Source: Myxococcales bacterium
Lineage (GTDB): Bacteria; Myxococcota; Myxococcia; Myxococcales; JAKAPL01
NCBI GenBank assembly: GCA_021807105.1
Contig: JAKAPL010000008.1
Coordinates: 1 to 64,000, forward strand
DNA length: 64,000 bases
Direction: 5' to 3'
Shown: positions 9,830 through 19,865 of the stretch, piece after piece
Position numbering within the stretch: position 1 is the first letter of the stretch
Layout: every line of letters begins with the position of its first letter
Program-made: the position numbers and the translations under genes
The notes under the pieces: generated by a model
The model's input: only the letters and a program-made list of their open reading frames with translations
Told to the model about the DNA's origin: nothing
Databases searched by the model: none

Positions 9830-11508
9830 AGCGACAGGCCGCCGTAGTAGAGGTCGGGGCCGATGCGGGCGACCTGGCGGCAGCGCACCGGACGGCGCAG
9901 GGCGCGCCGGGCGGCGCGGGTGACCTCGGGGACGACACCGGCCTCGGCGAGGCGATAGGCGGCCAGGGCGTCGTCGCGGCGGCCGAGCAGATCGGCCGCG
10001 AAGCCGCCGATCAGGTTGCGCTGGGCATCCTCGAACGGGCCGGCGGGCAGACGGGCCGCCTCGGCGACGTCCCGCGCCGCGCCTTCGGGATCGACCGGGA
10101 GGCGGGTCGCGGCGCGGGCGATCCGGAGCGAGCCGTCCCCGGGCGTTCGAGCCACGGCCTCGTCGAGGGCGGAGAGCGCCGTCGTCCGATCGGCGCGGGC
10201 GGACCAGATGGCCGCGGCCCGGGCGAGGGCCCGCCGCGCGGCGCACGCCGCGTCGTCGAGCGCCGGCATCAGCGTCTCGGCGACCTCGATCTCGCCGCGC
10301 TCGAGGAGGCGCGAGAGCACGAGCCCGTCGTAGGGGCCGGTGGAGGCGGGCACGCCGCCGCGCCCCACGTAGAGCCGGTCGGCCTCGAAGGCGTAGATCA
10401 CCGAGAGGACGTTGTAGGGCGCGCAGATCGCGCCGCCGAGGCCGTGCGCGGCGCCCGCGGCAGGGTCGTGGCCGTCGCCGAGGATGGCCGCCAGCCGCGG
10501 CGCGTCGATCCGGCCGTGCCCGGCTCCGGCGAGCGCGGCGAGCCGCCGCCGCCGGCCCTCGTTGTGGTTCGCGAAGGCGGAGCTGGGGATGACCTCGCGC
10601 CGGGCGAGGGTCTCGTCGAGGAAGCGGTTTACGCCCCAGAGCATGCCGCGCTCGGCCTCGCGCACCGCCATGCCGGTCCGACCGCGCTCCACGGCGGCGG
10701 CGCGGCGGGCGGTCGGGTCGGAGAGGTAGAAGGACCAGCCGCAGATGGGCGGCAGGCGGCGGAGGAGATCGATCGCCTCGGAGACGCCGCCCGCCGTCTC
10801 GGCGAGCGCCCGGGCGATGGAGAGGATGGGGGTGCCGGACCAGCCGGCGTCGCGCGTGAAGTGGGTATGGATGGAGATCCCGAGGCCCCGCTCGTTGATC
10901 GTGGTGACGCCGGGCACGAAGGCCGGGCGGTGAAAGAGCGAGACGTGCGCGAGGCCGTGCGCCGGGCGGTGGACGGTGACGAGCGGCGCGGTCGAGACGA
11001 CGTCCGAGGCGGGCAGGTCGAAGTTGCGGCCATGCAGGAGTCGCCCGTCGAGGGTCGCCTCGCCCAGGGCGATGAAGGTCGAGCAGGCGGACGGCGGCGT
11101 CGCGGCGAGGCGCCCGATGCCCGGGACCCGGCCGACGAGGAGCTGCAGGAGATCCATGACCGCGTGGACCCGCCGGATCTCGCGGCCGAACGCCCGGGTC
11201 TCCCCGGCGGCGAGCGCGGCGAGCGCGGCGCGGATCTCGCCGTCTTGCCGGCGCGCGATCCGCTCGAGCAGGAGGCTCGAGAGGCCGTCGATCAGATCGA
11301 GCAGCAGGCGCGGCGTCCGCGGGCGGTGCGCGCGGATCGATCGGCCCAAGAAGCCCGTGTAGAACGGCATCGCGGCGCGCGCCTCGTCCCGGGTGGCGAG
11401 CGCCCGCAAGGCCGCCCCGCGCTGCGCGGCGTCCCCCTCGAGCAGGACCGCGCGGATGGGGACGGCTTCGCCTCGGGACGTGGACTCGGCGAGACCGGGA
11501 GGCGACAC
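9826..11508 (-). CDS. C45-family (acyl-CoA:6-aminopenicillanate acyltransferase-like) Ntn hydrolase
   Basis: TPPSACSTFIALGEATLDGRLLHGRNFD with candidate nucleophile Cys, TTINERGLGIS, and SAFANHNEGRRRRL; tail carries TPR-like Ala-rich repeats. Confidence 0.72.
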   Translation of the reverse strand: MSPPGLAESTSRGEAVPIRAVLLEGDAAQRGAALRALATRDEARAAMPFYTGFLGRSIRAHRPRTPRLLLDLIDGLSSLLLERIARRQDGEIRAALAALAAGETRAFGREIRRVHAVMDLLQLLVGRVPGIGRLAATPPSACSTFIALGEATLDGRLLHGRNFDLPASDVVSTAPLVTVHRPAHGLAHVSLFHRPAFVPGVTTINERGLGISIHTHFTRDAGWSGTPILSIARALAETAGGVSEAIDLLRRLPPICGWSFYLSDPTARRAAAVERGRTGMAVREAERGMLWGVNRFLDETLARREVIPSSAFANHNEGRRRRLAALAGAGHGRIDAPRLAAILGDGHDPAAGAAHGLGGAICAPYNVLSVIYAFEADRLYVGRGGVPASTGPYDGLVLSRLLERGEIEVAETLMPALDDAACAARRALARAAAIWSARADRTTALSALDEAVARTPGDGSLRIARAATRLPVDPEGAARDVAEAARLPAGPFEDAQRNLIGGFAADLLGRRDDALAAYRLAEAGVVPEVTRAARRALRRPVRCRQVARIGPDLYYGGLSL

Positions 11509-11582
11509 GACCCGTCACTATAGCAGCCCGGCCTCCGGGAGGCCGAAGACCCGACGCGGCCTCGGCCCTGGCCGCGTGGCGC

Positions 11583-12467
11583 TCATCCCGCCTCGCGCAG
11601 CGTCACGCCGTTCAACGAGGCGACGACGCCCGCCACCTGCCCGTAGTTCGAGAGGACGAAGTCCGGCACCGGCGGCGGCGTGCCGTCCTCGTCGAGCGAG
11701 AGGTGGCGCCGCGTGGCGCTGCGGGCCGAGAAGGTGTCGAGCCGCTCGCGGTACTCGCGGGAGAGGTAGGTGCCGTACTCCGCCCAGGCCCAGCGGCAAC
11801 CGGCGGCCCGCGCGCTCCCGCCATCCTTCTTGCGGTTGTCGCCCACCACGAGGACCTCCTCCGGCGAGAGCGACCGGTCCGCGAGGAGGCGGGCGAGGCC
11901 GCGCGGGTCGGGCTTCTCGTGGTCGGCCGGCAGCTCGATCACCGGGATCCGCGACCGGTAGTAACCCTCGCTCTCGCGCCGCCGGATCTTCTCGTCGACC
12001 GCTTCGGGGAGGGGATAGGCGGGCAGCGTGTAGAGCGCCTCGAACCGCTCCTCCAGGCCGAGCGCCCGAATCCGCGCCTCGGCCGGGTTGCGGGGCGCGT
12101 CGGTGAGCCCGATGATCCGGACGCCGGACGCCCGCAATGCGTCGAGGCCGTCGAGCGCGCCCGGGTACGGCTCCAGGTACTTGCGCCTCGCGGCGGCGAA
12201 CGCCTCCTTCGCGGGCCCGATGACCATCGTCTGGAAGCTGTCGAAGTCGCCGCCGAGGTCGCGGAAGATCGCCGATTCCTGGATGGCGAAGGCGTAGTCG
12301 TTCGTGCCCACGCGCTCGTAGACCTGCTTGAGCGACTGGACGATCCGGATGCGCGGCAGCCCCGTCGTCCGTTCCAGCGAATCGACCATCGCCTCCAGCG
12401 CGGGGACGATGTAGTTGATCCAGGAGTAGAGCGTGTTGTCGAGATCGGTGACGACGGCGCGGATCAT
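11583..12467 (-). CDS. HAD-superfamily hydrolase
   Basis: VVTDLDNTLYSW (motif I), GLTDAPRNP (motif II), EKPDPRGLARLL (motif III), VVGDNRKKDGGSARAAG (motif IV). Confidence 0.88.
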   Translation of the reverse strand: MIRAVVTDLDNTLYSWINYIVPALEAMVDSLERTTGLPRIRIVQSLKQVYERVGTNDYAFAIQESAIFRDLGGDFDSFQTMVIGPAKEAFAAARRKYLEPYPGALDGLDALRASGVRIIGLTDAPRNPAEARIRALGLEERFEALYTLPAYPLPEAVDEKIRRRESEGYYRSRIPVIELPADHEKPDPRGLARLLADRSLSPEEVLVVGDNRKKDGGSARAAGCRWAWAEYGTYLSREYRERLDTFSARSATRRHLSLDEDGTPPPVPDFVLSNYGQVAGVVASLNGVTLREAG

Positions 12468-12540
12468 CAGGGCTGCCGCGAGCAAAGCAGACCGGGCAGC
12501 CGGGCGCAACTGCCGCCCGGCACTGGAGCTAACCCATTCT

Positions 12541-12616
12541 TACGTCGCCAGACCGCCGCTCCAGGGCCCATCTGCTTCCGGGTCGCCATCGAAGTTTCGG
12601 TCCGGGGATGAATTCG
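12541..12616 (-). repeat. shortened copy of repeat family 2
   Basis: Reverse complement gaattcatccccggaccgaaacttcgatggcgacccggaagcagatgggccctggagcggcggtctggcgacg shares gaatccccggaccgaa, gaagcagatgggccc and cggcggcctggcgacg blocks with 50159-50324. Confidence 0.55.
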
Positions 12617-12689
12617 CGAAGCTCCTTTGTCCGAGGCCCGGCGATGGACGCCAGCTTGGGAGACGGTCCCTCGTCTGATAGGATGAGGC

Positions 12690-13934
12690 ATGGCCTCCCG
12701 CGCCGCGAGCCCCTCCGATCCGTCCCCTCCCGGGCGGACGGTCGTCCTCGGCGTCGGCGGCGGCATCGCCGCGTACAAGGCATGCGATCTGGTGCGCCGG
12801 CTGCGCGAGCACTCCGTCTCCGTCCGCGTCGCGATGACCGCGGCGGCCCGCGCCTTCGTGACGCCGCTCACCTTCCAGGCGCTCTCGGGGTCGCCCGTGC
12901 TCTCCGAGCTGCTCGACGGGCGCGAGGGAGCGGGGTTCTCTCACCTCGACCTCGCGCGAGCCGCGGACCTCCTGATCGTCGCCCCGGCGACGGCCGACCT
13001 CCTCGGCAGGCTCGCGGCCGGGCTCGCCGGCGATCCGGTGATCGCTGTCGCGATCGCGACGCGGGCGCCGTGGCTCCTCTGCCCGGCGATGAACGTCGCC
13101 ATGTGGAGGAGCCCGCGCGTCCAGGAGAACCTCGCGAAGCTGCGCGGCGATCCGGGCGTCACGACGTGCGGGCCCGCCGAGGGGCTCCTCGCCGACGGGG
13201 ACGTGGGCCCCGGGCGGCTCGCCGAGGTGCCGGACATCGTAGACGCGGCGCTGCGGCTGCTCGGCCCGCGTGATCTCGAAGGGCTGAAGGTCCTCGTGAC
13301 GGCCGGTCCGACTCGCGAGCCGATCGACCCGGTCCGGTTCATCGGCAATCCCTCCTCGGGGAGGATGGGCTTCGCGCTCGCCGAGGCGGCGAAGGCGCGG
13401 GGGGCGCGCGTCGTCCTGATCGCGGGGCCGGTCGAGCTGGCCGACCCGCCCGGCGTCCGCGTGGTTCGGATCACGACCGCCCAGTCGATGCACGACGCCG
13501 CGCTCGCCGAGCTTCCCGGGACGCGGCTCGTCGTGGCCGCGGCCGCGGTCTCGGACTTCCGGCCGAAGCGGACGTCTCCGGGGAAGATCAAGAAGGAGGC
13601 GAGCGGGCGGGAGGAGACGCTCGCGCTCGAGCGGACGCCCGACGTGCTCCTCTCCCTCTCGAGGGCGGCGGGCACCAAGGACCGGCCGGTCTTCGTGGGG
13701 TTCGCCGCGGAGACCGAGGACCTCGCCGCCAACGCGCGGCGCAAGCTCGCGGCGAAGCGGCTGGACCTCGTGGTCGCCAATCGGGTGGGCTTGCCGGGCA
13801 CGGGCTTTGGCGCCGAGGAGAACGAGGCGCTGCTCCTCGCCGCGAGGGAGGAGCCGGAGGTCCTGCCGCGCATGCCGAAGCTCGCGCTCGCCCACCGGAT
13901 CCTGGATCGCGCGGCGCCGCTCGTGCGGCGATAA
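12690..13934 (+). CDS. coaBC: bifunctional phosphopantothenoylcysteine decarboxylase/phosphopantothenate-cysteine ligase
   Basis: [73 protein letters not shown]. Confidence 0.96.
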   Translation: MASRAASPSDPSPPGRTVVLGVGGGIAAYKACDLVRRLREHSVSVRVAMTAAARAFVTPLTFQALSGSPVLSELLDGREGAGFSHLDLARAADLLIVAPATADLLGRLAAGLAGDPVIAVAIATRAPWLLCPAMNVAMWRSPRVQENLAKLRGDPGVTTCGPAEGLLADGDVGPGRLAEVPDIVDAALRLLGPRDLEGLKVLVTAGPTREPIDPVRFIGNPSSGRMGFALAEAAKARGARVVLIAGPVELADPPGVRVVRITTAQSMHDAALAELPGTRLVVAAAAVSDFRPKRTSPGKIKKEASGREETLALERTPDVLLSLSRAAGTKDRPVFVGFAAETEDLAANARRKLAAKRLDLVVANRVGLPGTGFGAEENEALLLAAREEPEVLPRMPKLALAHRILDRAAPLVRR

Positions 13935-14077
13935 CCGGCGATTCCCTGGGCCGCCGTCCGCCGGCGCGCGCCAGGCGGTCCAGCTCCTCGCGGCGGGGGG
14001 GCGCCGCCTCGGCCATGAGACGAGACCCGATCGAAGGCGCGCGCGCGAAGGCTCCCCGCCCAGTCCGAGACCCCCAT

Positions 14078-14126
14078 CCGCCCGCAAGAAGCCTCACCCC
14101 GTGTGAGGCGCCGCGCTGGCCGGCGA
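14078..14126. repeat. dispersed hairpin-bearing intergenic repeat, family 4 copy 1
   Basis: ccgcccgcaagaagcctcaccccgtgtgaggcgccgcgctggccggcg; stem gcctcac/gtgaggc; homologous to 22059-22110. Confidence 0.5.
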
Positions 14127-14337
14127 GATAAGGTGCAGCTCCCCGGCTTCGCCCCTCGCCCCAGGGCAGCCGGAGCGAGGACTGGAACCGTACGATGGTT
14201 GTACGGTGAGGACCGCAGCGACCGAGCATCCCCGAGCTTCACTCTTGGCCCCAGAAGTCGATGCGCCCTTATCGACGGATCAGGGAGACGGGAGCGGCGC
14301 GGGCGTGATAGGTAGCCGTCCCGAGAGGAGAGTCCCA

Positions 14338-14460
14338 ATGCCCAAGGGAAACCGTACGAAGCGAACCGTGAAGAACCGCGCCAAGATCCGCCGCCAGCGC
14401 CAGAAGATCCGGCGCGCCCGCCGCAACAAGGCCCTGAAGCGCGGCAAGCGCGCCCGCTAG
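14338..14460 (+). CDS. 40-aa highly basic protein, possibly ribosome- or nucleic-acid-associated
   Basis: [40 protein letters not shown] preceded by an SD-like gagaggaga; present only as the tail of a longer track ORF (14206..14460). Confidence 0.6.
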   Translation: MPKGNRTKRTVKNRAKIRRQRQKIRRARRNKALKRGKRAR

Positions 14461-14478
14461 AGGAGGCCGGCCGCCGCC

Positions 14479-15753
14479 GTGAGCGCCCGGGACGCGGGCC
14501 GCTTTCTGCGCATCCAGCGGATCCACGCGCTCCGCCGGCTGCGCTGGGACAACCGCCTGCTCCTGCTCGCGGCCGCCATCGGCCTCGCCGGCGGGCTCCT
14601 CGCCGCCGTCTATTACCTCGTCCTCGTGGGCCTCACCCGCTGGATCTGGGTCACCGGCCCGCTGTCCCGCTGGCCGATGCCCGTCACCTGCGCGCTCGGC
14701 GGGGCGCTCGTCGGCCTCGCGGTCCGCTGGCTCGGCTCGCCGGTGGAGATCTCGACGGTCGTCAACAACATCCACTTGAAGGAGGGGCGGCTCGACCCGC
14801 GCCGGAGCCCGTCCATGGCGGTGAACTCCCTCCTCTCGATCGCCTTCGGCGGCAGCGCCGGCCCCGAGGCGCCGCTCGTCCAGATCTGCGGGAGCCTCGG
14901 CACCTGGCTCGGCGACAAGCTCCGCGTCCGCCCGCGCGTCATCCGGACGGTGACGCTCTCCGGAATGGCGGCCGCGCTCGGCTCCTTCTTCGGCGCTCCG
15001 CTCGGCGGCGCCCTCTTCGCCCTGGAGATCCCCCACCGCCGTGGCCTCGAGTACTACGAGGCGCTGATGCCGGCGATCCTCTCGGCGGCCTTCGCGTTCC
15101 TCGTCCTGCACGGCCTGACCGCCGCCGGCGTCCACTGGCCCTTCCCTCCCCACCTGCCCCCGGGGCTTCGCGACGTGGGGCTCGGGATCGGGTTCGGGCT
15201 CGTCGGGGCGGCCGCCGCGACCCTCTTCATCGCGCTCTTTCGCACCCTCTTCCGCGCGCTCGACCGCGCGCCGCTCCATCCGGTGGTCCGCGGCGCCGGG
15301 GGCGGGCTCCTGCTCGGCCTGCTCTCCTGGCACCATCCCGAGACGCTCTTCTTCTCCGAGCAGCAGATCGCCCTCCTCTTCTCCGCCCACCACGGCGCGG
15401 CCGGCTGGCTCCTCCTCGCGCTCATCAAGGCGGTGGCGATCGGGGTCACGCTCGGGTCCGGCTTCCGAGGCGGCTTCATCTTCCCCCTCTTCTTCATCGG
15501 CGCCTGCCTGGGCCAGGCGATGCACGCCTTCGCCCCGTCCATCGACGTCTCCCTCGCCATGCTCGCGATCATGGCGGGGATCAACGTCGGCGTGACCAAG
15601 ACCCCGATCGCGACGACCGTCATCCTCGTCACCCTCTCGGGCCTCTCCGTCTTCCCGGTGGTCCTCTTCGCCTCGCTCGCGAGCTTCCTCGCGACGCTCC
15701 CGATCGGGATGATCGAGACGCAGGCCTCCCGCGCCCGGACGGCGGAGGGGTAG
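14479..15753 (+). CDS. CLC-family chloride channel/transporter
   Basis: 424 aa, about 10 TM segments; [15 protein letters not shown] and [17 protein letters not shown] motifs. Confidence 0.92.
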   Translation: MSARDAGRFLRIQRIHALRRLRWDNRLLLLAAAIGLAGGLLAAVYYLVLVGLTRWIWVTGPLSRWPMPVTCALGGALVGLAVRWLGSPVEISTVVNNIHLKEGRLDPRRSPSMAVNSLLSIAFGGSAGPEAPLVQICGSLGTWLGDKLRVRPRVIRTVTLSGMAAALGSFFGAPLGGALFALEIPHRRGLEYYEALMPAILSAAFAFLVLHGLTAAGVHWPFPPHLPPGLRDVGLGIGFGLVGAAAATLFIALFRTLFRALDRAPLHPVVRGAGGGLLLGLLSWHHPETLFFSEQQIALLFSAHHGAAGWLLLALIKAVAIGVTLGSGFRGGFIFPLFFIGACLGQAMHAFAPSIDVSLAMLAIMAGINVGVTKTPIATTVILVTLSGLSVFPVVLFASLASFLATLPIGMIETQASRARTAEG

Positions 15754-15957
15754 CGCTCACGGCCAGCCCGCCCTCGAGGGGCCGAGCTCCCGCCGGGCCA
15801 GCGGGGTCATTCAGCGCCGTCTGAGGAAGGGGAACGGGGTGGGCGTGCCGGTGCGCGCCGTCGCGACGCGGCCCCCTGCGTCGATCGCCCTTCTCCGGGC
15901 GACGCCGGCCGCCTGCCGGCCCTGGAGGCCGGCGTCCCGCCTCACGATCCAGACGTC

Positions 15958-16021
15958 GGTCCGGGGATTAATTCACAACCTCTTTCTCGCGACGGCAGCC
16001 AATGGGACACCGGCCTCCTAG
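15958..16021. repeat. composite remnant: family 2 end fused to a family 1 MITE end
   Basis: ggtccggggattaattcacaa (family 2 end) followed by ctttctcgcgacggcagccaatgggacaccggcctcctag (family 1 end and TIR). Confidence 0.6.
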
Positions 16022-16215
16022 TCCTCCACCTCGTCGAGCCAGGCCATCTGGACGGCCTCGAGGACCTTCTCGTTGGACCGCTCCGGAGCGTCGTCGAAGC
16101 CGGGGAGCGCGCGGATCCAGGCGTGCAGGTCGGTGAAGCGCACCGAGAGCGGATCGGTCTCCGGATGGCGCTCGGCGAGCGCGATGGCGATCTCCCTCAC
16201 GTCAGTCCACTTCAT
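16018..16215 (-). CDS. iscX: IscX (YfhJ) Fe-S assembly protein
   Basis: MKWTDVREIAIALAERHPETDPLSVRFTDLHAWIRALPGFDD...EKVLEAVQMAWLDE. Confidence 0.93.
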   Translation of the reverse strand: MKWTDVREIAIALAERHPETDPLSVRFTDLHAWIRALPGFDDAPERSNEKVLEAVQMAWLDEVED

Positions 16216-16583
16216 CGCTGGCCTCCGGAGGCGGCCTTCTCGGCCGACTCGTCCCGCTCGCCGGGATGCTCGTCGTAGTACGTCTCGCGGCTCTCGGGCG
16301 TGACCTCGACGACCACGTCCACCGCGCCCACCTCGGCCTGGCAGGAGAGGCGGCTCTCCGGCTTCACGTCGAACGCCTTGTCGAGGATGTCCAGCTCGCG
16401 GTCGTCCTGCTCGGAGAGGCTCGCCAGCCCCTCTCGCACCCAGACGTGGCAGGTCGAGCAGGCGCAGACGCCGCCGCAGGCGTTGCCGATGCGTACCCCC
16501 GCCGCGAGGCCCGCGTCGAGGACGGAGGTCCCGGGCGCGACCTGGGTTTCGACGCCGTCGGGGAGGAAGGTGATCTTCGGCAT
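16212..16583 (-). CDS. fdx: ISC-type [2Fe-2S] ferredoxin
   Basis: GNACGGVCACSTCHVW plus downstream LSCQAEV; adjacent to hscA. Confidence 0.93.
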   Translation of the reverse strand: MPKITFLPDGVETQVAPGTSVLDAGLAAGVRIGNACGGVCACSTCHVWVREGLASLSEQDDRELDILDKAFDVKPESRLSCQAEVGAVDVVVEVTPESRETYYDEHPGERDESAEKAASGGQR

Positions 16584-16586
16584 TGC

Positions 16587-18458
16587 CTACAGATCGTCCA
16601 CTTTCCGTCCCGCGAAGGCGCGCCCGATGGCCCGGTCCATCCTCCGGTGGGCAAACTCCCGGGTGGCCTCGTCGAGCGCGGCCGTCGCCTCGCGGGTCTG
16701 CTCGAGGCTCTCGGCGGCCGCGAGGCTCGCGAGCGCCGCCTCGATCCGGGCCCGCTCCCCGGCGGAGAGCAGATCCCCGTCGCCCGCGAGCGCGCCCTCG
16801 GTGGCCACGCGCAGCCGGTCCGCCTCGACCCGCGCCTCGGCGGAGAGCCGCGCCTGCACGTCCTCGCCCGCGTGCTCGATCGACTCGCGCAACATCCTCT
16901 CGACCTCTTCGTCGCTCAGCCCGTGGGACGGCTTGACCGTGACGGACTGGGTGACGCCGGTCGATTCCTCGCGCGCGGTGACCTGCAGGAGCCCGTCGGC
17001 GTCCACCTGGAAGGTCACCGCCACGCGAGCGTTGCCGGCGGGCAGCGGCGGGATCCCTTCGAGCCGGAAGCGGGCGAGCGAACGGCAGTCGGCCACCAGC
17101 TCTCGCTCGCCCTGCAGCACGTGGACATCCATGGCCGGCTGGCCGTCGGCGAAGGTCGTGAAGATCTGCGTCGCCGAGGTGGGGATGGTGCTGTTGCGCG
17201 GGATGATCTTCTCGACCACCCCCCCCATGGTCTCCAGCCCGAGGGAGAGAGGCAGCACGTCGAGCAGGAGCACGTCGCCCTGCCGCCGCGGGCCCGACAG
17301 GATGTCCGCCTGGACGGCCGCCCCGAGTGCGACGACCTGGTCGGGATCGATGTCGTGGAGAGGCTCGCGGTCGAAGAGGCGGCGGACGAACTCGCGGACG
17401 GCCGGCGCCCGGGTCGAGCCGCCGACGAGGATGACCCCGTCGAGATCGGCGGGCGTGAGGCCCGCGTCGGCGAGCGCACGCCGGCAGGGGGCGGCGGTCC
17501 GCTCGACGAGGGGGGCGATGAGCCGCTCCATCTCCGCGCGGGAGAACGCCCGATCGATCCGGCGGCCTCCGGAATCGATCTTTACCGGCACCTCGCGGGC
17601 GAGGGTGAGCGCCTCCTTCGCGCGGCGCGCCGTGACGAGGCAGGCGTGGACGAGCGCCTCCGGCGCGGGCGAGGGCGCCGCCATCTCGGCGAGGAACGCC
17701 TGGGCGATGACCCGGTCGAAGTCGTCGCCGCCGAGCACCGAGTCGCCGCCGATGGCCTTCACCTGGAAGATCCCCTCGACGAGCTGGAGGATGGAGACAT
17801 CGAAGGTCCCCCCGCCGAGATCGTAGACCGCGAAGGTCCCTTGCGCCCCCTTGTCGAGGCCGTAGGCGAGCGCGGCGGCGGTGGGCTCGGACAGGAGCCG
17901 GAGCACCTCGAGGCCCGCGAGCCTCCCCGCATCCTTGGTCGCCTGCCGCTGCGCGTCGTCGAAGTAGGCGGGGACGGTGATGACCGCCTTCTCGACGCGG
18001 CGGGAGAGCGCGGCCTCGGCCCGGCGCCGCAGCGCGCGGAGGATCTCGGCCGACGCCTCGACCGGCGTGACCTGCCGGCCGCCCGCGAGGAAGCGCACCG
18101 AACGACCGTCGCCCCCGGCGAAACGCCAGGTCGACAGCCGGCGCGTCTCGGGATCGTCCGCGCTCCTGCCCATGAACCGCTTGACGGAGGCCAGCGTGTC
18201 GGCGGGCGCGAGCGGGGCGCCGTCGCGAGCGCGGCGGCCCACGACGGGATCGCCGCCGTCCCGGTAGCGGACGACCGAGGGGAGGAGCACGCCGCCGTCC
18301 TCGTCGACCGGGAGGCAGCGCGGCCGCCCGTTCTCGACCAGGGCGACGAGGGAGTTGGTCGTGCCGAGGTCGATGCCGACGGCCAGGCCGCGGCCGGCCA
18401 TCGGGTCGAGGATCTGCAGGAGGCCGCCGGGAGCGGCCGCGGGTGGGGGCGTGATCAT
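16587..18458 (-). CDS. hscA: Fe-S assembly Hsp70 chaperone HscA
   Basis: [61 protein letters not shown]; next to hscB. Confidence 0.95.
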   Translation of the reverse strand: MITPPPAAAPGGLLQILDPMAGRGLAVGIDLGTTNSLVALVENGRPRCLPVDEDGGVLLPSVVRYRDGGDPVVGRRARDGAPLAPADTLASVKRFMGRSADDPETRRLSTWRFAGGDGRSVRFLAGGRQVTPVEASAEILRALRRRAEAALSRRVEKAVITVPAYFDDAQRQATKDAGRLAGLEVLRLLSEPTAAALAYGLDKGAQGTFAVYDLGGGTFDVSILQLVEGIFQVKAIGGDSVLGGDDFDRVIAQAFLAEMAAPSPAPEALVHACLVTARRAKEALTLAREVPVKIDSGGRRIDRAFSRAEMERLIAPLVERTAAPCRRALADAGLTPADLDGVILVGGSTRAPAVREFVRRLFDREPLHDIDPDQVVALGAAVQADILSGPRRQGDVLLLDVLPLSLGLETMGGVVEKIIPRNSTIPTSATQIFTTFADGQPAMDVHVLQGERELVADCRSLARFRLEGIPPLPAGNARVAVTFQVDADGLLQVTAREESTGVTQSVTVKPSHGLSDEEVERMLRESIEHAGEDVQARLSAEARVEADRLRVATEGALAGDGDLLSAGERARIEAALASLAAAESLEQTREATAALDEATREFAHRRMDRAIGRAFAGRKVDDL

Positions 18459-18461
18459 GGA

Positions 18462-18980
18462 TCAGCAGGAGCCGGCGCCGGCCTCCTCGGCGAAGCGATC
18501 GTAATAGCGGATCCGCGCGAGCGCCTCCGCGGCCGCGCGCAGCTTCTCGGGAGCTGCTGGCTCGGAGAGCCCCTCGCCGAGGGCGCCGAGCGACTCCTCG
18601 CGGCGGGCGCGGACGCGCCGGACGAGCTGCTCCACCGCGTCGCGATCTCCCCCGGCCTTCGCCTCGGCGAGCGCCTCGCGCAGCTCCATCACCTCCTCGA
18701 GCAGATCCGGCGGGAGCGGCGCCTGGCTGGCGAGCGTCACGCCCTGCCGCTCGAGCAGGTGGGCGGCCCTCCGGACCGGGTCCTTGAGCGCGCGGTAGGC
18801 GTCATTGAGCGCGGTCGTCCGCGCGAGGGCGAGCCGCCGCTCGGACGGCCCGGCTCCGGCGAAGCGGTCGGGATGGAGCCGCCAGGAGAGATCGCGGAAC
18901 CGTCGCTCGATCTCCTCCGGCGAGAGCGAGAAGCGCGGCGGGAAACCCATGGCCGCGAAGTGGTCCGGTCCCGGCGCCAT
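18462..18980 (-). CDS. hscB: Fe-S assembly co-chaperone HscB
   Basis: J-domain HPDRF, ALNDAYRALKDPVRRAAHLLE; HscB C-terminal helical domain. Confidence 0.93.
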   Translation of the reverse strand: MAPGPDHFAAMGFPPRFSLSPEEIERRFRDLSWRLHPDRFAGAGPSERRLALARTTALNDAYRALKDPVRRAAHLLERQGVTLASQAPLPPDLLEEVMELREALAEAKAGGDRDAVEQLVRRVRARREESLGALGEGLSEPAAPEKLRAAAEALARIRYYDRFAEEAGAGSC

Positions 18981-18992
18981 CTCGACCGCGCG

Positions 18993-19343
18993 CTAGACCG
19001 AGAAGCTCGTCCCGCAGCCGCAAGACTGCTGGGCCTTCGGGTTCTCGAGCTTGAAGCCGCGCCCCATGAGCGTCTGGACGAAGTCGAGCCTCGATCCGCG
19101 CAGGAAGAGGAGGCTCTTCGGGTCGATGTAGACCCGCGCGCCCGACAGCTCGAAGAGCGTGTCGGTCGGGCGTGGCTCGTCGCACAGCTCGAAGACGTAC
19201 GAGAGCCCGGAGCAGCCGCCGCCGCGCACGCCGACCCGCAGGCCGGTCCGCGTGTTCGTCTCGGGCCGGCCGCGGAGGGCTTCCAGGATCTTCTCGGCGG
19301 CCTTCGGGGTCAGCGAGAAGGCGGGCGCTTCCGGGAGGCTCAC
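18993..19343 (-). CDS. iscA: IscA Fe-S cluster assembly protein
   Basis: LRVGVRGGGCSGLSYVFEL...CGCGTSFSV. Confidence 0.94.
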   Translation of the reverse strand: MSLPEAPAFSLTPKAAEKILEALRGRPETNTRTGLRVGVRGGGCSGLSYVFELCDEPRPTDTLFELSGARVYIDPKSLLFLRGSRLDFVQTLMGRGFKLENPKAQQSCGCGTSFSV

Positions 19344-19346
19344 GGG

Positions 19347-19748
19347 CTAGTTCCCCGTCCCCGTGGGGCTCGCGTGCTTTCGCCGCCAGTCGGCGACCGC
19401 CGCCTTGATCGCGTCCTCGGCGAGCACCGAGCAGTGGATCTTGACCGGCGGCAGCGCCAGCTCCTTCGCCACGTCGGTGTTCTTGATCGTGAGCGCCTGG
19501 TCGATGGTCTTACCCTTGACCCATTCGGTGACGAGCGAGGAGCTCGCGATCGCCGAGCCGCAGCCGAAGGTCTTGAACTTCGCGTCCTCGATCCGGCCGT
19601 CGTCGGCGATCCGGATCTGCAGCCGCATGACGTCGCCGCAGGCGGGCGCGCCGACGAGACCGGTGCCGACGTTCGGGTCGCTCTTGTCGAGGGTGCCGAC
19701 GTTTCTCGGGTTCTCGTAATGCTCCAGGACCTTCTCGCTGTATGCCAT
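19347..19748 (-). CDS. iscU: IscU Fe-S scaffold
   Basis: MAYSEKVLEHYENPRNVGTLD...GAPACGDVMRLQI...KTFGCGSAIASSS...KIHCSVLAEDAI. Confidence 0.96.
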   Translation of the reverse strand: MAYSEKVLEHYENPRNVGTLDKSDPNVGTGLVGAPACGDVMRLQIRIADDGRIEDAKFKTFGCGSAIASSSLVTEWVKGKTIDQALTIKNTDVAKELALPPVKIHCSVLAEDAIKAAVADWRRKHASPTGTGN

Positions 19749-19865
19749 CTTCGCTCTCCTACCGTTCTGTCCGGGGACCACCTCGCGCGCCGAGGGGGCC
19801 CCGGGACCGTCCCCGCAGGACGCGCCAGGGGCCCTCGAAGGCCAAGGGAGCTCCCGGACCGGACA

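Noticed and set aside
14140-14340. tRNA or structured RNA upstream of the basic 40-aa ORF
   Set aside because: Only one short hairpin seen; no cloverleaf or TPsiC-like signature found by eye.
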